This document shows positions 46,827-55,110 of a DNA stretch of 64,000 nt, piece by piece. Within the stretch, counting starts at the first letter, position 1. Every line of letters starts with the position of its first letter. The stretch is from Neobacillus novalis NBRC 102450 (GTDB taxonomy: Bacteria; Bacillota; Bacilli; Bacillales; Cytobacillaceae). The position numbers were made by a program, and so were the translations under genes. The notes below the pieces were generated by a model. That model saw only the letters and a program-made list of their open reading frames with translations. It had not been told where the DNA came from and made no database searches. The stretch covers positions 216,801-280,800 of the forward strand of contig NZ_BCVP01000012.1 in the NCBI RefSeq assembly GCF_001591805.1, written 5' to 3'.

Positions 46827-46975
46827 GTTTAAAGCTCCCCTCATTCAGCATATGATGATTGTATCATATGTTTTTTAGACTGCTTATTATTATGCCTATA
46901 GCCTTTTGTTTGCATTTTCCTGCTATACCAGTTTATCTCAAAGTTAATACAAACATTTTAAAAGGGGTGCTAGTT

Positions 46976-47182
46976 ATGTCAAAGGTTCAAATCAAAGTAA
47001 ATGATAACGGTTCATTAAGAATTACAGGTGATGTGGAGCTGCTTGATGGCGAGGGTAATGTCTATACAACAAAACCAACCTTTTCCCTCTGCCGCTGCGG
47101 AAGGTCTAATAATAAACCGTTTTGCGATGGCTCGCATAAAGGGAATTTTGAATCTCAAGTTCGGGTTCCTAAAGAAAAATAG
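46976..47182 (+). CDS. CDGSH iron-sulfur domain protein
   Basis: A 68-aa protein with the CDGSH [2Fe-2S] motif CRCGRSNNKPFCDGSHK: three Cys and one His ligand. Small bacterial CDGSH proteins of this kind carry a redox-active or transferable cluster; the pathway is unknown here. AAGGGGTG precedes the ATG; the long upstream extension is hydrophobic and lacks a ribosome site. Confidence 0.9.
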   Translation: MSKVQIKVNDNGSLRITGDVELLDGEGNVYTTKPTFSLCRCGRSNNKPFCDGSHKGNFESQVRVPKEK

Positions 47183-47191
47183 GGTAAACGT

Positions 47192-47223
47192 GAGCGGCTT
47201 TCCGACTTGGGGCCGCTCTTTTT
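47192..47223 (+). terminator. Terminator after the CDGSH gene
   Basis: GAGCGGC/GCCGCTC stem followed by TTTTT. Confidence 0.75.
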
Positions 47224-47270
47224 ACACATCTGTGGGCGTAAAACCACGATACCTTTAGGCTCGTGGTAGT

Positions 47271-47606
47271 TTATACATCTGTCAGCCGGATGTCGGCAAT
47301 CGCATTAATCGGAATTTGGTGCACTTCTTCAAAGCGATCAACGACATGAAGCCTTTGCGTTAGTCCATCCCAGTAATGAATTTTTCCAATCACGATTTCA
47401 TAATTCCGGTTTCGGTAATGGGTAATCGTGACGAACTGATTAAATTCAATCGCTTCAGATAAGGTTTCGTTCATGAGCTCTAACTGCTGTTCATCCATTT
47501 CCTTTTTCTGTTCGTAGCCGTCTTCTTTTACCCAATCCCTGAGCAATTTCACATGCTCAGGAAGCATCATTGACGTCCATTTGATTCTGCCGCGGTCGCG
47601 AATCAT
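47271..47606 (-). CDS. yqjX: YolD-like protein (YqjX)
   Basis: A 111-aa YolD-family protein: IRDRGRIKWTSMMLPEHVKL is the family start, and the body has VTITHYRNRNYEIVIGKIHY. YolD proteins are encoded with UvrX/YqjW-type Y-family polymerases, often on SOS-inducible or mobile units, and may act as accessory subunits. It follows uvrX by 14 bp, so it is in the same LexA-boxed operon. Confidence 0.88.
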   Translation of the reverse strand: MIRDRGRIKWTSMMLPEHVKLLRDWVKEDGYEQKKEMDEQQLELMNETLSEAIEFNQFVTITHYRNRNYEIVIGKIHYWDGLTQRLHVVDRFEEVHQIPINAIADIRLTDV

Positions 47607-47620
47607 ACGTTCTGCCTCCC

Positions 47621-48880
47621 TTATCTTTTATGTCCGCCAACGAGTGTTGCCCGGTGCTTAGCCGTTCCTGCAGCGGTATAAGATACAGCGCGCAGAAGGG
47701 AACCTGAGCCAAAGCGCCTGCGGACAGAATCAACCACATAGCCAAGCTCCCTCCTCTTATAGGCACCCATATCAAACAAATCGAGCTGAAGCTCGCGGTC
47801 ATCAACAATATTACTGATGGCAATCGAAATCTGCCGTACTGTCTTTCCCGTATAATGTTCATGAAACAATTCAAGGCAGACGCGGTAAAGCTCCATTGTC
47901 ACATTTGTTGGCTGCTGGATGGATCTGGAGCGATGAAAACCGCCGCCAAATTCATCTTGGCTGTAGCCGACCCCGAGACTAATCGTTCTTCCAGCCTTTC
48001 GATGTGTCCGTGCTCTTCGGGCAACCTCTTCACACATTTCTAAAATAACTGCCTTAATTTCTTCTACCTTTTTATAGTCCCTTAACAGAATTTGGCTTTT
48101 TCCGAAGCTGATTTGTCCTTGGATGATTGGTGCCCCCAAATCGGAGAGGTCCACGCCCCAGGCATGATGATAAAGCTGGTTTCCCATGATGCCGAATTTT
48201 TTCTCCAGCTTTTCTAAATCATAGCGGGCCAGCTGACCAACCGTGAAAATGCCCATCCCGTTTAATGTTTTTTCAACACGTCTGCCGATTCCCCACATTT
48301 CTCGAAGCGGCGACACGTTCCAAAGCTTTGTCTGCACATCTTCGTACGTCCACTCTTCCACTCCTATTTTCTTAGCATCGAGGTCAAGACAAAGCTTCGA
48401 AAGTAACATATTAGGGCCAATTCCAACCGCGCACGGGAGCTGAAATTCCCGCTCAATATCATCCTTCATTTTTCGGGCAATCGTATGGGCATCCCCCCAC
48501 AAATCAATTGCACCATCCACTTTAATAAAGCTTTCGTCGACGCTATAGACATGAATAGCTTCTTTTGGCACATAGCGGTTAAACACACGAGAAATTTCGG
48601 TTGCAATCCGCAAATACGTTGCCATTTTCGGCTCAACCACTTGAATTCTTGGATCATTGGGAATCTCAAACAGCCGCGAGCCGGTTTTGATGCCGAATTC
48701 TTTTTTTAGCCGCGGTGAAGCGGCAAGAACGACGCTTCCCTGCCTCTCCTTGTTACCGGCAACTGCTAAATAGCAATTCAAAGGATCGAGACCTTCCATG
48801 ACAGCGGAACAGCTTGCATAAAAGCTCTTCATGTCCACACATAAAATTTTGTTTTTCGGTAACAGATTGTAATCAACCAT
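47621..48880 (-). CDS. yqjW: Y-family DNA polymerase UvrX/YqjW
   Basis: A 419-aa translesion polymerase of the UvrX/UmuC-like branch. Catalytic carboxylates are in ILCVDMKSFYASCSAV and YSVDESFIKVDG; the helix-hairpin-helix in WGIGRRVEKTLNGMGIFTVG and the little-finger domain (about 240-350) follow. It ends with a polar tail and has no clear beta-clamp motif apart from QLDLFDMG, a good match to QLxLF. Two LexA-like boxes lie 28 and 66 bp upstream. Confidence 0.93.
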   Translation of the reverse strand: MVDYNLLPKNKILCVDMKSFYASCSAVMEGLDPLNCYLAVAGNKERQGSVVLAASPRLKKEFGIKTGSRLFEIPNDPRIQVVEPKMATYLRIATEISRVFNRYVPKEAIHVYSVDESFIKVDGAIDLWGDAHTIARKMKDDIEREFQLPCAVGIGPNMLLSKLCLDLDAKKIGVEEWTYEDVQTKLWNVSPLREMWGIGRRVEKTLNGMGIFTVGQLARYDLEKLEKKFGIMGNQLYHHAWGVDLSDLGAPIIQGQISFGKSQILLRDYKKVEEIKAVILEMCEEVARRARTHRKAGRTISLGVGYSQDEFGGGFHRSRSIQQPTNVTMELYRVCLELFHEHYTGKTVRQISIAISNIVDDRELQLDLFDMGAYKRRELGYVVDSVRRRFGSGSLLRAVSYTAAGTAKHRATLVGGHKR

Positions 48881-48907
48881 GACTTTTCACCCACAAGGTT
48901 TTAATAT

Positions 48908-48921
48908 CGAACATTCGTTCC
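48908..48921. promoter_or_regulatory. LexA (SOS) box 1
   Basis: CGAACATTCGTTCC matches the Bacillus LexA consensus CGAACRNRYGTTYG at all but about two positions. It lies 28 bp upstream of yqjW. Confidence 0.65.
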
Positions 48922-48945
48922 TTATCATTATATACATATCTTAAG

Positions 48946-48959
48946 CGAATATTCGTTCG
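48946..48959. promoter_or_regulatory. LexA (SOS) box 2
   Basis: CGAATATTCGTTCG differs from the LexA consensus at about two positions. It lies midway between yqjW and yqzH (about 66 bp from each start), so it could control both. Confidence 0.6.
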
Positions 48960-49026
48960 TATTCAATGGAAATTTTTTGATGGGTTTTCAATCATAAAAA
49001 TAGATATAATGATTGGAGAGGTGCAT

Positions 49027-49221
49027 ATGATGGAGAAAAAACTTGTGATCAAAATGATTAGGAATTGTCTTAAACAGTACTACGAGGCGGATTCAATGCC
49101 GATTGGTGATAAAGATTTGGAGAACCTGTCCAAGAGGATTTTCCAAATAAAAGAAGAAGATCCACCTGCAGATTTATTTGAGGTTGTAAATGATGTCGTA
49201 TATGAGTTTTTGGCAGATTGA
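49027..49221 (+). CDS. yqzH: YqzH-family small protein
   Basis: A 64-aa acidic helical protein (MMEKKLVIKMIRNCLKQYYE then DLENLSKRIFQIKEEDPPAD and a C-terminal VNDVVYEFLAD). It matches YqzH by sequence and by being divergent from yqjW; the B. subtilis gene belongs to the SOS regulon. The molecular function is unknown. Two consecutive ATGs are possible; GGAGAGGTG precedes both. Confidence 0.82.
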   Translation: MMEKKLVIKMIRNCLKQYYEADSMPIGDKDLENLSKRIFQIKEEDPPADLFEVVNDVVYEFLAD

Positions 49222-49260
49222 CCTGATCGCGACGGGGGCAGACACCAAATTTCCATACAA

Positions 49261-49285
49261 AAAGCTGCCATGGCAAGGCAGCTTT
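49261..49285. terminator. Bidirectional terminator between yqzH and yqjQ
   Basis: AAAGCTGCC/GGCAGCTTT stem between convergent genes; the minus-strand side ends TTTTTG. Confidence 0.65.
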
Positions 49286-49289
49286 CCAT

Positions 49290-50087
49290 TTATTTAGAAT
49301 TAAGCATTCGTTTCCCTATCCGCTCAAACAGCCGTGGAAACAGCACGTAAACTACGCTCCCCAAGTTCATCCAGCGCGGCAAATTGATTTCCCGCGTTTT
49401 CGTCAGCATGCTGTCTGTGACCTTGCGTGCGACGAATTCAGGCTGGAGCATGTACCGCTGTACATTTTTTACATAAGTGCCTTGTTCATCAGCAATAGTA
49501 AAAAAATTGGTGGCAATTGGCCCAGGGTTCACGGATGTCACTTGCACATTGAAATCAGCAAGCTCCATCCGCAGCGAATTCGTATAACCAAGAACGGCAT
49601 GCTTCGTGGCGGAATAAACACTCGATTTCGGCGTAGCAATTTTCCCTGCCTGGGAAGCAATATTAATAATATGACCAAAGCGCCGTGCGCGCATCTTAGG
49701 CAAAACCATACTTGTGCATGCCATCAATCCAACTACATTCACTTCAAACATCCCTTTGATTTCGTCGATTGAAGCTTCATGGGCTTCACGGAATACCCCA
49801 AAGCCGGCATTATTCACCAGGATATCAATGTCCCCGATCGTATCAAAAATCCGCTGAAAAACTACCTCAACCTGATTCGTATCTGACACATCGAGCTGAA
49901 AAACATCCACATTGACCTGATACTTTTGCTGCAAGTCGGACTGAAGCTGCTCCAGCTTGTCGATGCTCCGTGCCAGCAAAACAAGATTAGCTCCGCGTGC
50001 CGCACAAAGCTTGGCGATTTCCGCACCAATTCCACCGGATGCGCCAGTAATTACAATATTCTTAGCTTTTAAACGGTCCTTAACCAT
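49290..50087 (-). CDS. yqjQ: Short-chain dehydrogenase/reductase YqjQ
   Basis: A 265-aa NAD(P)-dependent SDR. The cofactor motif is NIVITGASGGIGAEIAKLCA; NNAGFG, the catalytic Ser in NIASQAGK and the YxxxK in VYSATKHAVLGYT are all present. The C-terminal basic and hydrophobic tail (LGSVVYVLFPRLFERIGKRM) is seen in lipid- or ketone-reducing SDRs that touch the membrane, but the substrate is unknown. It follows yqjP by 33 bp. Confidence 0.9.
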   Translation of the reverse strand: MVKDRLKAKNIVITGASGGIGAEIAKLCAARGANLVLLARSIDKLEQLQSDLQQKYQVNVDVFQLDVSDTNQVEVVFQRIFDTIGDIDILVNNAGFGVFREAHEASIDEIKGMFEVNVVGLMACTSMVLPKMRARRFGHIINIASQAGKIATPKSSVYSATKHAVLGYTNSLRMELADFNVQVTSVNPGPIATNFFTIADEQGTYVKNVQRYMLQPEFVARKVTDSMLTKTREINLPRWMNLGSVVYVLFPRLFERIGKRMLNSK

Positions 50088-50120
50088 ATGAACACCCCAT
50101 CTAAGTCGGCCCCGTTCTCC

Positions 50121-51083
50121 TTAATGCATTGCATAATAAAACACGGGCTGACTATGCTTACTACTAATTTCCCCGATTGAGGTTAAATAGTCAAGCTGCG
50201 CCACTGTTTCTGATATCGTTAATAACGGTTCTCGTTGATAGACAGACGGAAATAGGCGTTTGCAAATCTCAAAAATGGTGAGCTGCTCTTCTTTCAGCCA
50301 ATTTTTGACCTTCATCGCCCGTTCATGCTGGTGCAAGAGCCTTAGTTCTATCAGCTCTTTTAACTGAAAAACTTCCTTGCCATGTCCTGTATAGACTAAC
50401 CGAACCGGGTACGACAACAGCTTCTTTATCGAATCATTATGCTGCAGCTGCGGCTTTGGTCTTTCCGATTCACCAGGTGCCGGCGGCTCGAGTAATGGAT
50501 TGGGTGAAATATGGGCTAAGATTAGGTCACCGCCAATCAAAATTCCATCCTCCTCGCGGAAAAGAGCAATTTGACTTTGGGCGTGGCCCGGTGTTTCAAG
50601 TACCTGCCACTCACTTAACCCAGGTGGGTTCATCCCCTCAACAAGATGTCCTGTCAATGATCGGTTACAGGAATACTTCAGTGTGTTTCGTAACTTAGAA
50701 AGGAACGGGAAATATTCCGCAGGCAGGCCAAACTCCAGAAACTGCTCATTGAAAAAAGCTTCTTGTTCCTGGAAGAAGGCTTCCGTGGGATGGATCCAGC
50801 GTTCATTTAGCGGATGACCATACACCTCCAATGAATCTGGGAAAAAATCGAGCATTCCAGCATGGTCAGGGTGATGGTGAGTAAGGATCACTTGCTCGAT
50901 ATCGTTAGGGCTTAAATCTAATTCAGCCAGCTGCTCGGTAAGTGAGTTCCAGGACTCTTCCGTTTTCACCCCTGCATCAACAAGTGTTAACCGCTCTCCT
51001 TTAATTAAATAGGCATTTACATCCCCAACAGGAAAAGGTGTCGGTAAGGTAATCTTAGCTATTCCGTCTTTCCATTCTGCCAT
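50121..51083 (-). CDS. yqjP: MBL-fold metallo-hydrolase YqjP
   Basis: A 320-aa metallo-beta-lactamase fold hydrolase. The metal motif is VILTHHHPDHAGMLDFF, followed by further ligands in VLETPGHAQSQIAL and the VYTGHG His near residue 240. A C-terminal winged-helix-like extension (LFPSVYQREPLLTISETVAQ) matches the YqjP/LACTB2-like subgroup. The substrate is unknown. It is the first gene of yqjP-yqjQ. Confidence 0.88.
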   Translation of the reverse strand: MAEWKDGIAKITLPTPFPVGDVNAYLIKGERLTLVDAGVKTEESWNSLTEQLAELDLSPNDIEQVILTHHHPDHAGMLDFFPDSLEVYGHPLNERWIHPTEAFFQEQEAFFNEQFLEFGLPAEYFPFLSKLRNTLKYSCNRSLTGHLVEGMNPPGLSEWQVLETPGHAQSQIALFREEDGILIGGDLILAHISPNPLLEPPAPGESERPKPQLQHNDSIKKLLSYPVRLVYTGHGKEVFQLKELIELRLLHQHERAMKVKNWLKEEQLTIFEICKRLFPSVYQREPLLTISETVAQLDYLTSIGEISSKHSQPVFYYAMH

Positions 51084-51237
51084 TCAAAAAACTCCTAACA
51101 TTATTGTTATATAAAGTAATCCTATGAACAATTTTTGACAGTAACTATATAAATTAAAGTGTAGCGATTTTTTCACCAATTGTCATTATTCCTGCATAAC
51201 TTTTTGGAAAAAATAAAAAAATCATACTATTTAGTAC

Positions 51238-51267
51238 TTGACAGACAAGCTGTTTTTCAAGCATAAT
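51238..51267 (+). promoter_or_regulatory. Promoter of the proI T-box leader
   Basis: TTGACA (51238-51243) and CATAAT (51262-51267) are 18 bp apart, just upstream of the T-box stem I. Confidence 0.65.
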
Positions 51268-51283
51268 CACAATTAAAATTTAA

Positions 51284-51530
51284 TTCGTTAAAGCGATGAA
51301 TAAGACTAGTAAATGAGAAATGGCGAAAGAGAGTGAAGTTCAGGCGGCTGAAAGACTTCACCGCCCTCTTAATCATTGAACCTACCTTATGAGCACTTAG
51401 GAAAACCTAACGTAATCCCACGTTATCGGGAGTCGAGTGAACCCAGATTATTTTTTTAAAAAATCAGGGTAAATGAAGGTGGTACCGCGGAAGTTAGACC
51501 TTTCGTCCTTTTTGGATGAAGGGTCTTTGT
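51284..51530 (+). promoter_or_regulatory. T-box riboswitch, proline-specific
   Basis: The leader carries the AGTA motif of stem I (ACTAGTAAATGAG), a specifier loop reading GAACCTA with CCT (Pro) as the probable specifier codon, the T-box TGAAGGTGGTACCGCGG at 51474-51490, and a terminator hairpin AGACCTTTCGTCC/GGATGAAGGGTCT at 51496-51526. Uncharged proline tRNA would stabilise the antiterminator and turn on proI. The 51084-51559 interval holds this leader and its promoter. Confidence 0.95.
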
Positions 51531-51559
51531 GTTTTCTTGGAAAAAAAGGAGGAATAGCA

Positions 51560-52402
51560 ATGAAAAAAATCGCGATAGTTGGTGCGGGTTCGATGGCGGA
51601 AGCATTCATTTCTGGAATTCTAGAAAATGGTTTAATTGCTCGAAATAATATTTGGGTAACCAATCATTCAAATGAAACAAGATTAGCGGGTCTTAAAGAA
51701 CGTTATGGTATTCGCAGCACCTATGATTTAAAAATACTTTTTGAAGATGCTGATATTGTTATGCTGGCAATGAAACCAAAGGACGCAGACTCAGCCATCG
51801 ATAGGATTCGCGAGCACCTGACCGAGCAAATGCTAGTCGTTTCCGTATTAGCAGGTGTTTCCATGAATACCATCGAAACATTAGCAAGAAAATCACTTTC
51901 GATTGCAAGGGCGATGCCTAATACCTCTGCTGCGGTCGGAAAATCGGCGACTGCCATTGCCGTAAATAGCCGCATCACCAATCATCAGTTGGAAACAACG
52001 AAGCAGCTCTTTGGAACCGTAGGATTAGCAAGGTTTGTAGAAGAAGGACAGCTTGATGCCGTAACAGGACTATCCGGGAGCGGACCTGCCTATATTTATT
52101 ATCTCATCGAAGCAATGGAAAATAGCGCAGCTGAGATTGGGCTAGAAAAGGAGATGGCGAAGGAACTCATTGTACAGACACTGATTGGAGCGGCGGAAAT
52201 GGTGAGAAACTCCTCCAAATCATCTGAGCAATTACGTCTAGATGTAACAAGTCCAGGCGGAACCACTGAGGCCGGCATTCGAGTGCTGGAAAAACATGGG
52301 GTTCAGCAAGCATTCATTTCTTGTATTCAAGCAGCAACAGCCCAATCGAAAAAGATGGGAAACACCTTAGAAGCGCAGCTAAAGGTTGGAACGTCTACTT
52401 AA
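51560..52402 (+). CDS. proI: Pyrroline-5-carboxylate reductase ProI
   Basis: Reduces pyrroline-5-carboxylate to proline with NAD(P)H. The 280-aa protein has a Rossmann start KKIAIVGAGSMAEAFISGIL and the ProC signatures GLSGSGPAYIYYLIEAM and LDVTSPGGTTEAGI. The start follows AAAGGAGGAATAGCA; a 29-residue upstream extension would run into the T-box terminator and is rejected. The proline T-box identifies it as biosynthetic and responsive to proline supply. In synteny it is yqjO/proI. Confidence 0.96.
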   Translation: MKKIAIVGAGSMAEAFISGILENGLIARNNIWVTNHSNETRLAGLKERYGIRSTYDLKILFEDADIVMLAMKPKDADSAIDRIREHLTEQMLVVSVLAGVSMNTIETLARKSLSIARAMPNTSAAVGKSATAIAVNSRITNHQLETTKQLFGTVGLARFVEEGQLDAVTGLSGSGPAYIYYLIEAMENSAAEIGLEKEMAKELIVQTLIGAAEMVRNSSKSSEQLRLDVTSPGGTTEAGIRVLEKHGVQQAFISCIQAATAQSKKMGNTLEAQLKVGTST

Positions 52403-52477
52403 AAAGTGGTATGTTTGCCCCCCTTTACCTTAAACTAAAGATAAGCTATTTAATTACAGGTAAAAAGGGCTGAGAAA

Positions 52478-53626
52478 ATGGACATTTTTCTAATAGTTTT
52501 ATTCACATTAGGCATTCTTGTTTGGCTCGTTTTTCTTTTAGATGCGCTAATTGGGTTACGACATTTAGACGCTCTTGAAAAAGAGCCAGAACTCGAAACA
52601 GGGCCGTTATTATCGGTAATCGTGGCAGCGCGAAATGAAGAAAACCAAATCAATGCAAGTGTCCATAGTCAGTTGAAGCAAACCTATCGACATGTCGAAT
52701 GGATCCTCGTCAATGACCGTTCCACCGATGACACCGGGAAAAAAATGGACGAATTGCAAGGAGAAGACCAACGGATAAAAGTACTTCATATCGATGAATT
52801 ACCTGAAGGATGGCTAGGTAAGAATCACGCCTTGTATAAAGGAACACTTCAAGCTTTAGGCAAATGGCTATTATTTACGGATGCGGATGTGAGATTCGAA
52901 GAAGAAGCATTTGCGAAGGCGCTCCATTACTTTGAAAGACACGAGATAGACCTTTTAACCGCAGCCCCCAATTTAAACGCGAACCGTTTTTGGCTGAAAT
53001 CGTTTGTTGCCTTTTTTCTTTTTGGATTTTCTTATTTTAAGCGTCCATGGATGGCAAACAATCCAAAATCGAAGATTGGAACAGGAATTGGCGCATTCAA
53101 TCTTGTTTCCAAGGAGGCTTATGAATCCTTTGGCACGCATGAAAAAATCAAAATGAGACCGGATGATGACCTGCAGCTGGGAATGAAAATGAAAAAGGCA
53201 GGCTACCGTCAACGAATTGTTACAGCACTCCAATTAATTGAGCTTGAATGGTACGGTAGTTTGAAAGAGGCATTTGTTGGGCTTGAAAAAAATACATTCG
53301 CTGGATTAAACTATCGAATTAGTATGGTATTATTTTCAATTTTCGGGGTGTTTGTCACCAATGTCCTCCCGTTTCTGACCATTTTTTCCGCAAACAAAAC
53401 GATTGTCCTTCTAAGCATAGGGAATATTGTGACGAGCGGAATTCTTTACGTTGTCATCATTAAAAGAATGACGCTTTTCTCCCCTGCCTTGTTTCTTGTT
53501 TTACCGATTACAGCATTACTATTTATTTATTCGATTATCCGAGCAAGCTATCTTACCTTTAAGCGCGGAGGAATTGTGTGGAGAGGCACGAAATACTCGT
53601 TAAGAGAGCTTAGAGAAAAAGAATAA
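52478..53626 (+). CDS. Family 2 glycosyltransferase, membrane-bound
   Basis: A 382-aa processive-type GT2. N-terminal helix (about 2-26), GT-A domain (about 45-270) with VIVAARNEENQI, NDRSTDDT, the DxD motif in LLFTDADVRFEE and MRPDDDLQLG, an EW pair in IELEWYGS, then three C-terminal helices (about 278-350). Arrangement and motifs resemble CrtQ- or HpnB-like transferases that act on lipid or carotenoid acceptors, but there are no carotenoid genes nearby, so the acceptor is unknown. Confidence 0.85.
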   Translation: MDIFLIVLFTLGILVWLVFLLDALIGLRHLDALEKEPELETGPLLSVIVAARNEENQINASVHSQLKQTYRHVEWILVNDRSTDDTGKKMDELQGEDQRIKVLHIDELPEGWLGKNHALYKGTLQALGKWLLFTDADVRFEEEAFAKALHYFERHEIDLLTAAPNLNANRFWLKSFVAFFLFGFSYFKRPWMANNPKSKIGTGIGAFNLVSKEAYESFGTHEKIKMRPDDDLQLGMKMKKAGYRQRIVTALQLIELEWYGSLKEAFVGLEKNTFAGLNYRISMVLFSIFGVFVTNVLPFLTIFSANKTIVLLSIGNIVTSGILYVVIIKRMTLFSPALFLVLPITALLFIYSIIRASYLTFKRGGIVWRGTKYSLRELREKE

Positions 53627-53627
53627 A

Positions 53628-53663
53628 AAAAGTGGATGTGATTCATACAAATCAGATCCACTT
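53628..53663 (+). terminator. Terminator after the glycosyltransferase
   Basis: AAAGTGGAT/ATCCACTTT stem with an inner GATT/AATC pair, followed by a short T-rich tail. Confidence 0.65.
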
Positions 53664-53788
53664 TCTATTATGAAACCTAAATCACATTGCTAAATCTTTA
53701 CCATCTTTATCATCTGATGACAAAAAGCCCTTATAATGAGCAATCATAAACGTATCTGATTGTGCGTGTTATTCATCCCTAGATGATA

Positions 53789-54436
53789 TTACGACTCTTT
53801 TAATAATAACTTCATAACCAGCTGTACAGCGATTGCATCATCTAAATAGCCAATCGGAAAAATGTAATCAGGAATGACATCTACGGGTAAAATGAAATAT
53901 AGAAGCGCAGCGCCAATTAAGGCAAGTTCACGTGGTGTACCCTTTCTCAAGCGGAATCTTTCAAACATATCCTTTAAGTTGCTTATAAATGGACCAATGC
54001 TGCCAACTTTCTGAAGCTTATCCTCAAAACCCTTAAGGATCGTTTCTTTCCCCTCTTCTGTTTCTGTATATTGTTGATAATTAGCTAACTGCTGTTCAAC
54101 ACTTGCGATAGAAAACTTTTTATCATATAGATTTGAGGATTTGAGTAAATTTTGAATACTATCAACCGACATGTGAATGTCTGAATTCGGCTTTTCCTGT
54201 TTCTGGTCAATGGGAAAGCCCGCAGCAATAAACAAGTCAGCAATCGGAAGTCCAAGACATTCAGCAAATTTTTGCAATTGGTCTGGGCTTGCTTTTCGTT
54301 TACCATTTATGATCTTTGAAATTGTAGCAGTATCAATTTCAGTAAGCTCGCTAAGTTTCCGCATCGATAATGAGCGTTCCTTCAATAATTCCTTTAATTT
54401 CAAACCAAGATTATTTTTGTCACTGCCTTCCGACAT
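53789..54436 (-). CDS. HTH-DUF1232 protein, paralog 1
   Basis: A 215-aa protein joining an XRE-type helix-turn-helix (about 8-70: LKELLKERSLSMRKLSELTE then IDTATISKIINGKRKASPDQ) to a C-terminal DUF1232 segment (about 170-215: ALLYFILPVDVIPDYIFPIG then YLDDAIAVQLVMKLL). DUF1232 has a hydrophobic, possibly membrane-associated helix, so the factor may be membrane-tethered or its DNA binding may be tuned by this domain. AAGGAGAG precedes the ATG used. It has a close paralog at 55864 on the other strand with ytaF between. Confidence 0.8.
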   Translation of the reverse strand: MSEGSDKNNLGLKLKELLKERSLSMRKLSELTEIDTATISKIINGKRKASPDQLQKFAECLGLPIADLFIAAGFPIDQKQEKPNSDIHMSVDSIQNLLKSSNLYDKKFSIASVEQQLANYQQYTETEEGKETILKGFEDKLQKVGSIGPFISNLKDMFERFRLRKGTPRELALIGAALLYFILPVDVIPDYIFPIGYLDDAIAVQLVMKLLLKES

Positions 54437-54555
54437 ATTCGGCTCTCCTTCCCTTAGAATTATTACAGTTGCCAAAATGAAAAAATACAATTCCTAAAAA
54501 TCCCTTTTATAATAAGAATAATACCCTCATATTGATAAATATTCAACACCTTATT

Positions 54556-54586
54556 GATATATTAACAATTTTTTTGTTAATATTTT
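54556..54586. repeat. AT-rich palindrome between divergent genes
   Basis: ATATTAACAA/TTGTTAATAT forms a perfect 10-bp stem with a short T loop followed by TTTTGG. It lies between paralog 1 and the tiny ORFs and could be an operator or weak terminator. Confidence 0.45.
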
Positions 54587-54658
54587 TGGATTTGTTGTCA
54601 AAACAGACACAGTTATTGTGGATTCTAATATACTATAAAAAACTGTCAAGGAGTGTTT

Positions 54659-54694
54659 ATGATGGGTTTTATGAAATGGGGTTTATTACTATGA
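54659..54694 (+). CDS. Possible leader peptide (11 aa)
   Basis: ATG-ATG-GGT starts an 11-codon reading frame (MMGFMKWGLLL) with AAGGAG 6 nt upstream. Its stop codon overlaps the ATG of the next small ORF as ATGA, the classical arrangement for translational coupling. It may be a real peptide or simply a ribosome entry point for the second ORF. Confidence 0.35.
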   Translation: MMGFMKWGLLL

Positions 54695-54783
54695 ATAAAG
54701 ATACGAGACGCGGAATCATTTTTGCTGCGAGTCATACGTTCTTTTTTCTGAACATAACATTGTATTTTACAATGATTCATTGA
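54691..54783 (+). CDS. Small membrane protein (30 aa), coupled ORF
   Basis: A 30-aa peptide starting MNKDTRRGIIFAASHTFFFL and ending NITLYFTMIH: a polar N-terminus then one hydrophobic helix. It has no ribosome site of its own but its ATG overlaps the stop of the 11-codon ORF. A terminator follows at 54845. I recognise no family. It lies between the two HTH-DUF1232 genes. Confidence 0.45.
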   Translation: MNKDTRRGIIFAASHTFFFLNITLYFTMIH

Positions 54784-54844
54784 TTTCGGAATTGACATAG
54801 TCTATCTTTGAATGAACCTTACTATGCCTTACTTATCAAAAGTT

Positions 54845-54875
54845 AAGCTCTCCTATAAGGCTAGGAGGGCTTTTG
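54845..54875 (+). terminator. Terminator after the tiny ORF pair
   Basis: AAGCTCTCCTA/TAGGAGGGCTT stem followed by TTG. It supports a plus-strand transcript through 54659-54783. The rest of 54784-55110 is AT-rich with no gene that I can support. Confidence 0.65.
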
Positions 54876-55110
54876 TACTATCAAATTTTTAATAGGAAAA
54901 CTAAAAGAAAAAGGACAATTATTCATAATCCTAATTCAGGTTAATGAACAATTGACCTTTAATGATTTTGACTTATTATTTCCTTTTAGCATACTAGCTT
55001 TCTTTTTGTCGTATTATATAGAAGAGCATGCGAGTGTTCATTAGATTGTCAATGCTCACCAAGACAACCTTTTTTCAAACTTTTCACCCCTATTTAACCA
55101 AACTTCTAAT

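Noticed and set aside
51473..51559. N-terminal extension of ProI
   Set aside because: It would be translated from the T-box and terminator; the family starts at MKKIAIV, with a strong ribosome site.
54897..54975. Imperfect inverted repeat AAAGGACAATT/AATTGACCTTT as an insertion-sequence end
   Set aside because: No transposase or target duplication accompanies it; more likely chance or a weak terminator in AT-rich DNA.
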